Shown piece after piece: positions 53,059 through 62,896 of a stretch of DNA of 64,000 nt; the stretch's first letter is position 1, and each line of letters begins with the position of its first letter. Location: assembly GCF_000766865.1 (NCBI RefSeq), contig NZ_JNFA01000025.1, positions 124,001 through 188,000 of the forward strand. Reading direction: 5' to 3'. Made by a program: the position numbers and the translations under genes. The DNA is from Listeria booriae (GTDB lineage: Bacteria; Bacillota; Bacilli; Lactobacillales; Listeriaceae). Below the pieces are notes generated by a model that was not told the DNA's origin, ran no database searches, and worked only from the letters and a program-made list of their open reading frames with translations.

Positions 53059-53622
53059 TCACACAGAAGCTAGCGCTAACAATTCTGGTTCTTCCACTGC
53101 AAAGCGATTCACATAGGCATCCATCCGCCCGCAAAATTCCACTTCCATCAAACCTTCATATAAGAAATCATGCGGCTGCAGGAAATGCAAAGCTGTGTCG
53201 CCAACCACAGAAATATCCGCGACTTCCAACACATGCCCAACAAACTGCGAACAGAAAAATTCGTTTTGCGCAGAGAAATCAAGGCGTAATACTAACCCTA
53301 AAATTCCCCAGAAATTATACCGGTAATTATCGACGGTAAACCGGAACCAATCCAATTCTCGCTGAATCCGCGCCTGTTGTTCTGGCGTGATTTCATAGCT
53401 GAGAATCGCGGTGGCGGATTTCTCCAACACACCGCTCCGCACATCCTCTTTAATAAAACCACCGTTCAAAAAGTTCCGCTTACCAATCCGCCCAAAACTA
53501 TAAACTTCCGACAGATCCTCCGTCAAACTAATCGACACATGATTGAACGGTTTACGTGTATATTTTTGAATAATCTTCCCCGGAATCGTCGTTGTTTTCG
53601 TTAAAATAACATACACTTTCAT
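53059..53622 (-). CDS. Permuted papain-like (NlpC/P60 superfamily, YiiX/YebB type) putative hydrolase
   Basis: 187 residues without signal peptide. The circularly permuted order is suggested by an early His in KPFNHVSISL (about residue 28) and a later Cys in NEFFCSQFVGHVL (about residue 124). These would form the catalytic pair. Such proteins act on amide or thioester bonds of lipids or peptides; substrate unknown. AGGAG precedes the ATG. It lies directly downstream of the DUF4097 gene and may be in the same transcript. Confidence 0.72.
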   Translation of the reverse strand: MKVYVILTKTTTIPGKIIQKYTRKPFNHVSISLTEDLSEVYSFGRIGKRNFLNGGFIKEDVRSGVLEKSATAILSYEITPEQQARIQRELDWFRFTVDNYRYNFWGILGLVLRLDFSAQNEFFCSQFVGHVLEVADISVVGDTALHFLQPHDFLYEGLMEVEFCGRMDAYVNRFAVEEPELLALASV

Positions 53623-53639
53623 TGCATTACAGCTCCTAC

Positions 53640-54671
53640 TTATTGCTCGACTTTAATATTTCCTGAAGAAGTCCGAACTTTGATGACACGATCTGAACTT
53701 GGTTTCGAATTTGGCGCCTTAATATCGCCAGAATTACTACGCAAATCAAGGAATCCATCAAAAGTGCTTGGAATTTCTATCGATACGTCACCAGAATCCG
53801 CATTTACCGCCACATTCGCCTTCACATCAAGGAATGACAAATCGGTTTCTCCAGAACTATTAGTTACTGTTGTTTCATCCGACAGATCCGACAAATCAAC
53901 ATCCCCCGAATTATTCTCTGCTTTCACAACGCCCTCTACCTGTTCGCCGTCAATACTTCCCGAACTATTTTTGAACATGGCCGTATTTACTTTCACTTGT
54001 TTCACTTCGATGTCTCCTGAATTTGACGACACGTTCAAGTTATCACCTTTCATCCCTAAAACATCGCTTTCTCCAGAACTATTCGTCACGTCCACATTCC
54101 CCGCGATACTGCGCAATTCAATGTCTCCCGAATTATTCTTAGCCTTGATCGATTTCGCCTTTAAATCCGCCGCTTCAATGCTTCCAGAACCGCTTGTTAG
54201 CGTCACATTATCCGCAACCACGCCTTGTATCATCAAGTCACTCGAATTCAAATTGCTTTCCAACTGCGCCAATTTCGCGTCTTTCGTTAAGTAAATCGTC
54301 ACTTGTTGCTCACCGTAAATCTTGAAATCTAGAAAACTCATCCATTCCTGCTTGTTCTCTACATTAATCGTCAAGCTATCTTGATTTTCCTTCACACTAT
54401 TATCTAACCGCTTAATCGTGTCTTTTGAAAGACTGCCACTCATCGTCACGTAGTTTTTCCCGTTCGTGCTTTCTGCGACACTCACTTGCAAGTCCTCATC
54501 GCCCATCAATTTAATCAGCGAAATATCGCCATCAGCAAGTTTCCATTCGCGATTATACGCCGTCCCACGGTCAACCACATTGTTACTATTGAACGTAAAT
54601 GCAACCCCAATGCCACCGATGACAAGAAGAATCGCACCAATAATAAGTAATTTTACTTTATTTTTAAACAT
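53640..54671 (-). CDS. DUF4097 beta-helix membrane protein
   Basis: 343 residues. One N-terminal membrane helix (about residues 7-28) is followed by a beta-solenoid with repeated SSGD/SGSI/NSGDI turns about every 20 residues, typical of the DUF4097/LiaG-like family. The repeats would face outside the cell. It is the third gene of a PadR-DUF1700-DUF4097 cassette, overlapping DUF1700 by 8 nt. Such cassettes are linked to envelope-stress responses in Firmicutes, but the exact role is unknown. Confidence 0.88.
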   Translation of the reverse strand: MFKNKVKLLIIGAILLVIGGIGVAFTFNSNNVVDRGTAYNREWKLADGDISLIKLMGDEDLQVSVAESTNGKNYVTMSGSLSKDTIKRLDNSVKENQDSLTINVENKQEWMSFLDFKIYGEQQVTIYLTKDAKLAQLESNLNSSDLMIQGVVADNVTLTSGSGSIEAADLKAKSIKAKNNSGDIELRSIAGNVDVTNSSGESDVLGMKGDNLNVSSNSGDIEVKQVKVNTAMFKNSSGSIDGEQVEGVVKAENNSGDVDLSDLSDETTVTNSSGETDLSFLDVKANVAVNADSGDVSIEIPSTFDGFLDLRSNSGDIKAPNSKPSSDRVIKVRTSSGNIKVEQ

Positions 54672-55242
54672 GCTTTCTCTCTCCCTTCATCAAATGAATA
54701 TTGAAGTGCGTATACCCAACAGTCGCCAGAACCATCGCCTTCACAAGCCACATCGTCAATACGACAAAAATGAAACCAAGTCCAAGCGAAGCAATCACTG
54801 CGAAAAATTTATAAAGTACAAACGAATGATTCACTACCACATCCAAAATAAAAGCAACTGGCGTTAAGAAAAAGCCAAGCGCCGAGCCCGCGACTCCCAG
54901 AACTACTCCCCAAAAAGAAAGCAATAATGAGTAAACAACGATATTAGGAATCAACATCGCCAAGAAAACACCAAATTGTCCCGCCGCACCACGTTTCTTC
55001 GTTGGCGCTGGTCTTGGCACATAATACGTTTCCTCAACAGCCGCTTCCCCGCGTCCCGCTAAAATATCTCGTGCAATCTCATCCGGACTACCAAGGTCAA
55101 ATACGATTTCCTGTTCCGACTTGCCACTAACCGCGCCAGCCGCAAAATGCTCCTCGTAATCCGCTAAAATTTCAAATCTTTCCTCAGGTTCAAGACCTGC
55201 TAGTTTTACTCCTAATTCGTTTAGAAACTGTGTTTTATCCAA
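54664..55242 (-). CDS. DUF1700 (HAAS-domain) membrane protein
   Basis: 192 residues. The N-terminal HAAS helical domain (FLNELGVKLAGLEPEERFEILADYEEHF ... ELGSPDEIARDIL-type, here DLGSPDEIARDIL) is followed by about three membrane helices. It probably passes an envelope signal together with DUF4097 and PadR. The start is a TTG at 55242 with GGGGGAG upstream, overlapping the PadR gene end by 8 nt. Confidence 0.88.
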   Translation of the reverse strand: MDKTQFLNELGVKLAGLEPEERFEILADYEEHFAAGAVSGKSEQEIVFDLGSPDEIARDILAGRGEAAVEETYYVPRPAPTKKRGAAGQFGVFLAMLIPNIVVYSLLLSFWGVVLGVAGSALGFFLTPVAFILDVVVNHSFVLYKFFAVIASLGLGFIFVVLTMWLVKAMVLATVGYTHFNIHLMKGERKHV

Positions 55243-55567
55243 TGTTCTCTCCCCCTTCGTTAAATAATCGATTCACACTCGACACAAAATCTTTCCATTC
55301 AAACATTAATTCATTCATATAAATCTCACCTTTGACAGTTAGTTGATAATATTTTCGCGATGGACCTTCCGTCGATTCTTTCAAGTACGTATCACAATAC
55401 CCCTCTTTGACAAGCCGACGTAATACCGGATAAATCGCACCTTCTGCAACTTCCACATATTGCGAAACATGTTGCGCCAGCTCATATCCGTATTGATCTT
55501 TCTTCTGAATAAGGAAAAGGCAGCATAATTCCAGAACACCTTTTTTAAACTGAACATTCACTTCCAT
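55235..55567 (-). CDS. PadR-family transcriptional regulator
   Basis: 110 residues from the ATG at 55567 (GGAGGG upstream). The winged helix is VLELCCLFLIQKKDQYGYELAQHV, with the recognition segment VAEGAIYPVLRRLVKEGYCDTYL and a short dimerisation helix. First gene of the cassette with DUF1700 and DUF4097 and probably its repressor. An inverted-repeat region upstream (around 55620-55680, with TAGTG/CACTA-like elements) could be its operator. Confidence 0.9.
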   Translation of the reverse strand: MEVNVQFKKGVLELCCLFLIQKKDQYGYELAQHVSQYVEVAEGAIYPVLRRLVKEGYCDTYLKESTEGPSRKYYQLTVKGEIYMNELMFEWKDFVSSVNRLFNEGGENIG

Positions 55568-55707
55568 GCCAAACCCTCCATTTCTAATTGTTAAAATTTC
55601 AGTACTGAACATTAATCACTACTTGTTATACATAACTATATCACGCACTACTAATTAATGCAAGGTAGTGTTAAGAAAAAAATAGTATTGCCATTTTAAA
55701 AAGTTAA

Positions 55708-55737
55708 TGTTAACCTAATATCATATTAAGTTAACAA
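55708..55737 (+). promoter_or_regulatory. BirA operator upstream of bioY
   Basis: ATGTTAAC (55708-55715), 14 nt, GTTAACAA (55730-55737). This is the classical Firmicute BirA dyad and lies directly before the bioY ribosome site. It implies repression by biotin-loaded biotin protein ligase. Confidence 0.85.
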
Positions 55738-55749
55738 AGGAGAATGAGT

Positions 55750-56289
55750 ATGAGAAATGAAAAATTAAAACAGCTTATCATTAACGCGCTATTTGCCGTT
55801 ATCATCGCGATTCTAGCACAAGTAACTATCCCAATCGGGCCAATTCCACTAACCGGGCAAACACTTGCCGTTGGACTTGCCGCAACCATTTTATCTCCCC
55901 GCAATGCTACAATTTCCGTTGCCGTCTACATAGTGCTCGGCGCAATCGGCGTCCCTGTTTTCGCAGGAATGTCTGCAGGACTTGGCATTCTGTTCGGACC
56001 GACTGGCGGTTTTATCATTGGTTTTCTTTTCAACGCGTACATTACAGCCTTCATTATTGAAAAAACCGATTTCCGACTTAGTTACGCTATTTTAGCCAAC
56101 ATTATTGGCGCGATGGTGACATTACTTTTTGGTGCTGCATGGCTCAAATTCGGTGCTGGCATGCCTTGGAACACTGCTTTCATGGCTGGTATTGTCCCAT
56201 TCATCATTCCTGGAATCATTAAAGCAACCCTTGCTGCCCTCTTTGGAATAACGATTCGCAAACGGCTTGTGACTGCAAAACTCATCTAA
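55750..56289 (+). CDS. bioY: Biotin transporter substrate-binding component
   Basis: 179 residues, six membrane helices, with the BioY pattern QVTIPIGPIPLTGQTLAVGLAATILSPR, VPVFAGMSAGLGILFGPTGGFIIGF and a C-terminal basic end. It is the S component of an ECF importer; the energising module is encoded elsewhere. The ATG at 55750 has AAAGGAG at 8-nt spacing; an ATG two codons earlier is too close. The BirA operator in front indicates biotin-dependent repression. Confidence 0.95.
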   Translation: MRNEKLKQLIINALFAVIIAILAQVTIPIGPIPLTGQTLAVGLAATILSPRNATISVAVYIVLGAIGVPVFAGMSAGLGILFGPTGGFIIGFLFNAYITAFIIEKTDFRLSYAILANIIGAMVTLLFGAAWLKFGAGMPWNTAFMAGIVPFIIPGIIKATLAALFGITIRKRLVTAKLI

Positions 56290-56379
56290 ATTTTCCAAAA
56301 TCAAGGGAAATCGTTATACAAACCCCTCCAGCTTCGATATAATAAAGGAGATAATCTGTGAGAAAAGGGGAACATACTA

Positions 56380-57105
56380 ATGACTTTATATGATTACAAT
56401 AATCTGAAAGAAAGTTTCGACACTGATAAAATGCTTGCCACGCTATTAGAGTCAAACGAAGAAAAACCGCCTTATACGGAATTTACGTACCGCCGCAATG
56501 AGGTTATCATGGAAGAAGGAACCGATAACAAACACTTCTATGTCGTGAAAAAAGGAATGGTTGCGATGTCTAAAGGAACAATCCGAGACGACTCCATTCT
56601 GACTTTTTGCGGACCAAATGATATTCTTGGGTTCCTAAGTATTCTTGAAAATGCCGTATCACCTATTTCCTACACAGCTATTAGTGAAGTCACCTTGTTA
56701 CGTTTCGATCGGCAATATGTTATCGACAAAATTACCTTTGGCCAAGAAAGCTTCTGGTATGCTTATTTCTTCTATCTGAATTTTACACAACCGATTCTTA
56801 TTCGTGAATCTCTTTCTAATCTACCGTCCGACAAAAAAATTCTAGCTGGCCTAGTTATTGTAGCCGAGCGCTTTGGTCGCGCTGAACCTGATGGCTCATA
56901 CTTAATCCCATATTATTTTACACAAAAAGTAATTGGAAAGTACTTAAATTTGGCCCGTGCTTACGTTGCAACAAACCTGCGCAAACTAGAACAAGACGGT
57001 CTGATTTCCCTTTCACCGAAGCCTTGGAAAATCCATGACATGGCAGCTGTGAAAGAAATGTTGAATATGAAATATACGGATCTGTACTCTATTACTAAAA
57101 AATAA
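56380..57105 (+). CDS. Crp/Fnr-family transcriptional regulator
   Basis: 241 residues. The N-terminal beta-roll is RRNEVIMEEGTDNKHFYVVKKGMVAMSKG, and the C-terminal winged helix is YYFTQKVIGKYLNLARAYVATNLRKLEQDGLI. It is clearly diverged from the 34542/36375 pair and matches, from memory, the gene next to bioY in L. monocytogenes (lmo0597). No Fnr-type cysteine cluster is seen. AAAAGGGG precedes the ATG. Targets unknown. Confidence 0.87.
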   Translation: MTLYDYNNLKESFDTDKMLATLLESNEEKPPYTEFTYRRNEVIMEEGTDNKHFYVVKKGMVAMSKGTIRDDSILTFCGPNDILGFLSILENAVSPISYTAISEVTLLRFDRQYVIDKITFGQESFWYAYFFYLNFTQPILIRESLSNLPSDKKILAGLVIVAERFGRAEPDGSYLIPYYFTQKVIGKYLNLARAYVATNLRKLEQDGLISLSPKPWKIHDMAAVKEMLNMKYTDLYSITKK

Positions 57106-57121
57106 ATTGTGATAGAAAATG

Positions 57122-57179
57122 AAAGCCGGATTTACCACTTGCCAATCATCATTTGGTGCGTGATAAATCCGGCTTTATT
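57122..57179 (+). terminator. Terminator of the Crp/Fnr gene
   Basis: Perfect 13-bp stem AAAGCCGGATTTA/TAAATCCGGCTTT (57122-57134 with 57164-57176) with a 29-nt partly structured loop, followed by an AT-rich tail. Confidence 0.8.
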
Positions 57180-57311
57180 TATTGGTGCACAACAAGTTCA
57201 ACGATGAACAATTCTATATTACACATTTCTATATATCCCCTTTTTTTAATTAAAATAGGACTATAAGTCAATAGAATGCGTTTTCTTTTTGGAAATCCCT
57301 ACAAATAAATG

Positions 57312-57340
57312 ATGACAATTATCCTTGTTTTTAGTATAAT
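57312..57340 (+). promoter_or_regulatory. Promoter of the LPXTG-protein gene
   Basis: ATGACA (57312-57317), 17 nt, TATAAT (57335-57340), followed by AAAGGGGAGA before the ATG. Confidence 0.65.
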
Positions 57341-57373
57341 AACCTTATTACACATAAAGGGGAGAATTTTTAA

Positions 57374-58732
57374 ATGGCTAACAAAACTACAAAATTAGCA
57401 TGTGGCTTGCTTGCATGCGGACTAACACTGTCTTTAGCAACACCAGTATTCGCGGAAGAGACACAAACACCAACTGCACTTGATGCGACTACAACACAAG
57501 AAACGACTACAGATGCAGCATCACCAACAACCGCTACTACAGGCTCCGTTACACCTAAAACAGATGTTACTTTCACAAAAAATGCAACCGTTACACCTGC
57601 TGATTTTGTGACCATAACAGATACGACAAACAGCCCTACACTAGCATTCAAATCCGGAGCAGAAGCTACAACAACTGCTGCTGGAACATTCACGACAACT
57701 ATTATCGCAACATTTGCTGACACGACAACACAAGAAATCACAGCGGACTATACTGTAACAGAACCAGCTTCTAAACCAATCGTAAAAGCTGACGCAGCAC
57801 TGGCAACAGCTAAAACAGGGGTTACAACAGAAATCAACGTAGCAGTGACAGATCCAAGCAAATTCGTAACAGCAGCAAGCGGCGTAACATTGTCTTTCGC
57901 TAAAGCTCCTGTCGTTAACCGCTTAGGCGCACAAACAGTTACAGTGGCAGCAACAAACGGTACAACAACAGAAAACATCACTGCAACATACACAGTAGTT
58001 GATACAACCAAACCAGTTATCACAGTGGATGAAGAAGATTTCTATGTTTTTATCGATGAAGAATGGACAGCAGATGAACTCGTTTCTGCAACAGATAATT
58101 CAGGTTTCGTAAAAGTCTATTTCGAAAATGGCAAGGAATTTTTAGATACGACTACAGAAGGCTCACATACAACTGTTATCGTGGCTGAAGATGCAAGCGG
58201 CAATACATCAAGCGTAACGCTTTCTTATGAAGTACTTGGTGACGATGTATTCTTCTTTGATGCACCAGTTGTAGACGTAAACAAAACAACAGCAACAGAC
58301 GTTTACGGTAAAGCAGAACCAAATACTACTGTTTTCATTATTTCAGAAGACGGTGAAGATTTGTTAGGCATGGCAAAAGCTGATGCAAATGGCAACTTCC
58401 ATTCGAAACTCGACACACCACTAGTTAAAGGTCAAACAGTATACCTACTTAGCATTGATGAAGAAACTGGCGAAATTAGTGATGTTGCCAAATTCACTTT
58501 CCAAGGCGGCAAATTACAAGTATCACCAGTGGAAGATACGAAGAAACCAGCTGTTGTGAAAACTGCCCAAAAAGCTGACCCAGCACCAGTTGTTAAAACA
58601 CAAACACCACCAACTACAACAACAAATATGAAAGAACTACCAAAAACAGGCGACAATAGCTCAGCTGGAATCGTATTTGCTGGATTAACTATCTCCGCAC
58701 TTGCAGCATTCTACTTGAGAAAACGTAGCTAA
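57374..58732 (+). CDS. Sortase-anchored surface protein with Ig-like domains
   Basis: 452 residues. A signal peptide ends near PVFAEE. A Thr-rich segment is followed by several Ig-like/DUF5011-type modules (KPIVKADAALATAKTGV; KPVITVDEEDFYVFIDEEWTADELVSATDNSG; VDVNKTTATDVYGKAEPNTTVFI). A Pro/Thr-rich wall-spanning stretch comes next. The C-terminus has the sortase A signal LPKTG (about residue 424), a hydrophobic helix and KRS. It is therefore linked covalently to peptidoglycan. The codon usage is A-rich compared with the flanking met and his genes. Ligand unknown. Confidence 0.92.
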   Translation: MANKTTKLACGLLACGLTLSLATPVFAEETQTPTALDATTTQETTTDAASPTTATTGSVTPKTDVTFTKNATVTPADFVTITDTTNSPTLAFKSGAEATTTAAGTFTTTIIATFADTTTQEITADYTVTEPASKPIVKADAALATAKTGVTTEINVAVTDPSKFVTAASGVTLSFAKAPVVNRLGAQTVTVAATNGTTTENITATYTVVDTTKPVITVDEEDFYVFIDEEWTADELVSATDNSGFVKVYFENGKEFLDTTTEGSHTTVIVAEDASGNTSSVTLSYEVLGDDVFFFDAPVVDVNKTTATDVYGKAEPNTTVFIISEDGEDLLGMAKADANGNFHSKLDTPLVKGQTVYLLSIDEETGEISDVAKFTFQGGKLQVSPVEDTKKPAVVKTAQKADPAPVVKTQTPPTTTTNMKELPKTGDNSSAGIVFAGLTISALAAFYLRKRS

Positions 58733-58737
58733 TAATG

Positions 58738-58775
58738 AAAAAAGAGAAATCCGCGAAATGGATTTCTCTTTTTTA
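58738..58775. terminator. Bidirectional terminator
   Basis: Perfect 15-bp stem (58738-58752 with 58760-58774) with loop GCGAAAT and A/T flanks, between the convergent LPXTG and HdeD genes. Confidence 0.92.
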
Positions 58776-58778
58776 TGC

Positions 58779-59306
58779 TTATTTTACTTTTCCAACAAAG
58801 AAGAACGTTGCAATACAGTTGATTCCTTGAACGATGAAGAATGTTCCAACAAGAATCACGATACCGATTGCGCCAACAATTGGGTTGAACAAAGAGATAA
58901 AGCCAAGAATAATGCCTAAAATCCCTAATGCTAAAATCCAGCCCCAGCCTTGAACGTTTTCGCCTTTAGCAGCAAATGCGCCAATTGTACGCATAATCCC
59001 AGCGAACAACACCCACATACCGAAAACAAGTACTAAAGTGACCGTTCCTTCCAATTGATCGGCTAATAATAAAATACCTAATAACACCGATAAGATTCCT
59101 TCTGCTAAAATCCAGCCCGATACTTTCTGTCCTCCGCGATTAGAGAAATACGAGATGATTTGGAATACCCCAACAACTAACATTAGGATTCCGATGAAAA
59201 ATGTGAACGATAGTAAAGAAATACCTGGGTGGAATACAAACCAGATTCCTAAACAAATCATTGCGATACCAGCTAATAAAACTAATATGCGAGTAAATGT
59301 CTTCAT
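58779..59306 (-). CDS. HdeD/DUF308-family membrane protein
   Basis: 175 residues with six membrane helices arranged as three pairs. Typical phrases are AGIAMICLGIWFVFHPGISLLSFTFFIGILML, GILSVLLGILLLAD and WILALGILGIILGFISLFNPIVG. Members are linked to acid resistance in enterobacteria; the role in Gram-positives is unknown. The ATG at 59306 (MKTFTRI) is preferred, though the ribosome site is distant and a GTG four codons earlier is possible. Confidence 0.85.
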   Translation of the reverse strand: MKTFTRILVLLAGIAMICLGIWFVFHPGISLLSFTFFIGILMLVVGVFQIISYFSNRGGQKVSGWILAEGILSVLLGILLLADQLEGTVTLVLVFGMWVLFAGIMRTIGAFAAKGENVQGWGWILALGILGIILGFISLFNPIVGAIGIVILVGTFFIVQGINCIATFFFVGKVK

Positions 59307-59578
59307 GCTATGTAACACTTCCTTTTTTATTTTTAGAGCCCTTTAAGCCCTGTTGTACATTTTACCCTGTTTTACTCTAATAAAACACTATTTCTATTGT
59401 CTATTTGTCCTTTTTTTCTGACTTTAGACACAAACGGCTTCATTTCAACGTCCATATGCGTCATTTATGTCAAATATGTGCGCTTTTTTTGTTTTCGATG
59501 CTTGATTTCAATCGAAAAAATTCACATTTAAAACCTTATTTCCAGATGCGACTTTTTCAAAAAATCTGTCTACTTTTC
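59307..59578. other. AT-rich gap between HdeD and the met operon leader
   Basis: About 270 nt with homopolymer-rich sequence. No gene, repeat or terminator recognised apart from the upstream region of the HdeD gene. Confidence 0.5.
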
Positions 59579-59608
59579 TTGACAAATAGGATATAAAAAT
59601 TGTATGAT
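59579..59608 (+). promoter_or_regulatory. Promoter of the metY-metX operon
   Basis: TTGACA (59579-59584), 18 nt, TATGAT (59603-59608), directly before the SAM riboswitch. Confidence 0.75.
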
Positions 59609-59626
59609 GGTAACAATTTAATACGC

Positions 59627-59727
59627 TTCTTATCAAGAAAGGTGGAGGGACTGGCCCTGTGAAACCTTAGCAACCGGACGTTTGTGTTCACGGTGCTAAT
59701 TCCAGCAGTATTTTTGCGAAGATAAGC
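59627..59727 (+). ncRNA. SAM-I (S-box) riboswitch aptamer
   Basis: The S-box core is clear: P1 strand CTTATC (about 59628-59634), then AGAGGTGGAGGGACTGGCCC-like core (here AAGGTGGAGGGACTGGCCCT), GAAACCTTAGCAACC, the GTGCTAATTCCAGCAG segment, and the closing GATAAG (59721-59726). It binds S-adenosylmethionine and, together with the terminator at 59755-59801, turns off metY-metX when methionine supply is high. Confidence 0.95.
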
Positions 59728-59754
59728 TAATAACGAGTGAAATGTTGTCTGTTC

Positions 59755-61119
<1,365 letters not shown>

Positions 61120-61147
61120 GACAACTATATAGAAAAAGGTGATGGAA

Positions 61148-62257
61148 TTGGGAACGCTAAAACAAATACGACTTTTTGAAGAGACACCACTTATTTTAGA
61201 AAATGGGGAAACAATTGGAGCGATTGACGTTGGTTTCGAGACTTACGGCGAATTATCTGCTTCAGGAGACAATTGTATTTTGCTAGAACATGCATTGACC
61301 GGAACGGCACATGCCGCGAAGCATTTTGAGGAAGATGTCGCTGGTTGGTGGGATGACTTTATTGGAACGGGGAAAACGCTTGATCCTGCTGATTATTTTT
61401 TAGTTTGCACGAATGTATTTGGCGGTTGCAGTGGGACGACGGGGCCTTCTTCTATCGATCCAAAAACGGGCGCCGAATACCGTTTGAATTTTCCAGGCTT
61501 TTCGATTAAGGATATTATTAAGGTCCAAAAGGCGTTGCTTGATGCGCTTGGCGTTTTTCATGTCGTGTCAGTCATTGGTGGTTCGATGGGCGGTATGCAG
61601 GCGACGCAATGGGCGATTGATTATCCGGAAATAACGGGAAGTGTGATTAATCTGGCATCCCCTCTTGCGGCGAGTCCTGAGGCGATTGGTTATAATTTAA
61701 TTATGCGGATGGCGATTTTGAATGATCCTGATTTTAATGGCGGGAATTATGTCGGGCAACCGGAAGGCGGGCTTGCAACGGCGCGGATGGTTGGGATGAT
61801 GACGTATCGGACGAGCGAATTGTTTTCTAAACGATTTGAACGCTTCACGGTAGCTGACTCCTCTCCTGGTGCTTTTTCAAAAGAACATTTTCAGGTGGAA
61901 TCGTATTTGCAATATCAAGGCGATACATTTGTGGAGCGCTTTGACGCGAATAGCTACTTATACTTAACGAAAGCGATTGATTTATTCGATGTGACGGTGA
62001 ATGGGATTGATGAAAAACCATTGTTTGCAGGGATTCAAATTCCTTATTTATTGGTTGGTGTGACGAGCGATCAATTGTTCCGAATTAATGATTTGCGCCG
62101 TGATTATGAGCTTTTGAAAGATTGGCATGTGCCGGTGACGTATTATGAAGTAGATTCGGATTACGGGCATGATGCGTTTTTAGTGGAAGTTGAGAAATTT
62201 CATCCGCTTATTAGTACTTTTTTGACCCAACATTCGCAAATAACGTTAAAAAAATAA
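61148..62257 (+). CDS. metX: Homoserine O-acetyltransferase
   Basis: 369 residues, alpha/beta-hydrolase fold. It acetylates homoserine with acetyl-CoA, feeding MetY. Motifs are [32 protein letters not shown], the nucleophile Ser in [15 protein letters not shown] and the catalytic Asp/His pair in the C-terminal region with [11 protein letters not shown] prefer the TTG start at 61148, 6 nt after AAAGGTG. The ATG at 61142 overlaps that ribosome site and GTG at 61139 is also open. It forms an operon with metY, under the SAM riboswitch. Confidence 0.93.
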   Translation: MGTLKQIRLFEETPLILENGETIGAIDVGFETYGELSASGDNCILLEHALTGTAHAAKHFEEDVAGWWDDFIGTGKTLDPADYFLVCTNVFGGCSGTTGPSSIDPKTGAEYRLNFPGFSIKDIIKVQKALLDALGVFHVVSVIGGSMGGMQATQWAIDYPEITGSVINLASPLAASPEAIGYNLIMRMAILNDPDFNGGNYVGQPEGGLATARMVGMMTYRTSELFSKRFERFTVADSSPGAFSKEHFQVESYLQYQGDTFVERFDANSYLYLTKAIDLFDVTVNGIDEKPLFAGIQIPYLLVGVTSDQLFRINDLRRDYELLKDWHVPVTYYEVDSDYGHDAFLVEVEKFHPLISTFLTQHSQITLKK

Positions 62258-62312
62258 AGTGTCGGCGTCAAGCTTTCATCTAAATCAGAGCTTGACGCTA
62301 ACACTTTATTTT
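62253..62312. terminator. Bidirectional terminator of metX and the GyrI-like gene
   Basis: A long stem: AATAAAGTGT pairs with ACACTTTATT and inside it CGTCAAGCT with AGCTTGACG, ending in TTTTTT. It overlaps the stop codons of both convergent genes. Confidence 0.9.
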
Positions 62313-62782
62313 TTAGTTACTGGAATCCACACTTCACACGTAAAATCGGCTTTTGTCGTGTCACTGCCATCGTAGACTTCAATTTCAGGGCCGTCCGCGT
62401 GAACGTAGTCACTTTCCGGTAGCCATTCTGAGAATATTTGTTGCCAAGTGGATTGAATGGCTTCTGGCAAGGCTCCTACGGATTTGAAAATCGCCCATTG
62501 TTGTGCGGAAACTTCGAAAATTTCCATGCCGTCCGCGTTTTGTCCGTTGTATTCTGTCGCTATCCAGTAGTCCATTTCTTGATTTGCCGCTTGTTCTTTG
62601 GAAACACTGCAAATTCCCATGTACGAGGTGCCTAATTTGCCGAGTTGTTCGATTGTTCCGTTGGTGTGTACTTCGTCCCAGAATTTTGGAATGTCCTCTA
62701 GATTCTTCCCTTGATCATAGGAAAATACTTTTTTAATGCCGATTACTTGGAATTTGTCATGTGATACGATTTTATAGTCCAT
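62306..62782 (-). CDS. GyrI-like/AraC-effector-domain protein
   Basis: 158 residues, a stand-alone small-molecule-binding domain (MDYKIVSHDKFQVIGIKKVFSYD start, a central YMGICSVS and the conserved acidic Glu near FEVSAQQWAIFKSVG). It lacks a DNA-binding domain. The ATG at 62782 is used, with AGGGAG 11 nt upstream; a TTG three codons earlier lies at the ribosome site itself. Ligand unknown. Second protein of this superfamily in the window, but not closely similar to the one at 8456. Confidence 0.78.
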   Translation of the reverse strand: MDYKIVSHDKFQVIGIKKVFSYDQGKNLEDIPKFWDEVHTNGTIEQLGKLGTSYMGICSVSKEQAANQEMDYWIATEYNGQNADGMEIFEVSAQQWAIFKSVGALPEAIQSTWQQIFSEWLPESDYVHADGPEIEVYDGSDTTKADFTCEVWIPVTKK

Positions 62783-62840
62783 GTTATTCAACTCCCTATC
62801 TGAATTATTGTGCTTGTTTTCATCATATTAAAAACAAACT

Positions 62841-62894
62841 AAAAAAGCGAGGATTACCTACCGCAAAATAACGGTTTGGCAATCTCTCGCTCAT
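62841..62894 (-). terminator. Terminator of the mucin-binding-type gene
   Basis: Long minus-strand hairpin: AGCGAG/CTCGCT and GATT/AATC with a central ACCG/CGGT-type extension, followed by TTTTTT on the minus strand at 62841-62846. Confidence 0.85.
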
Positions 62895-62896
62895 TT

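Noticed and set aside
53680-54294. 204-codon plus-strand frame opposite DUF4097
   Set aside because: Antisense of the SSGD repeats, Ser/Pro/Phe-rich, no start context.
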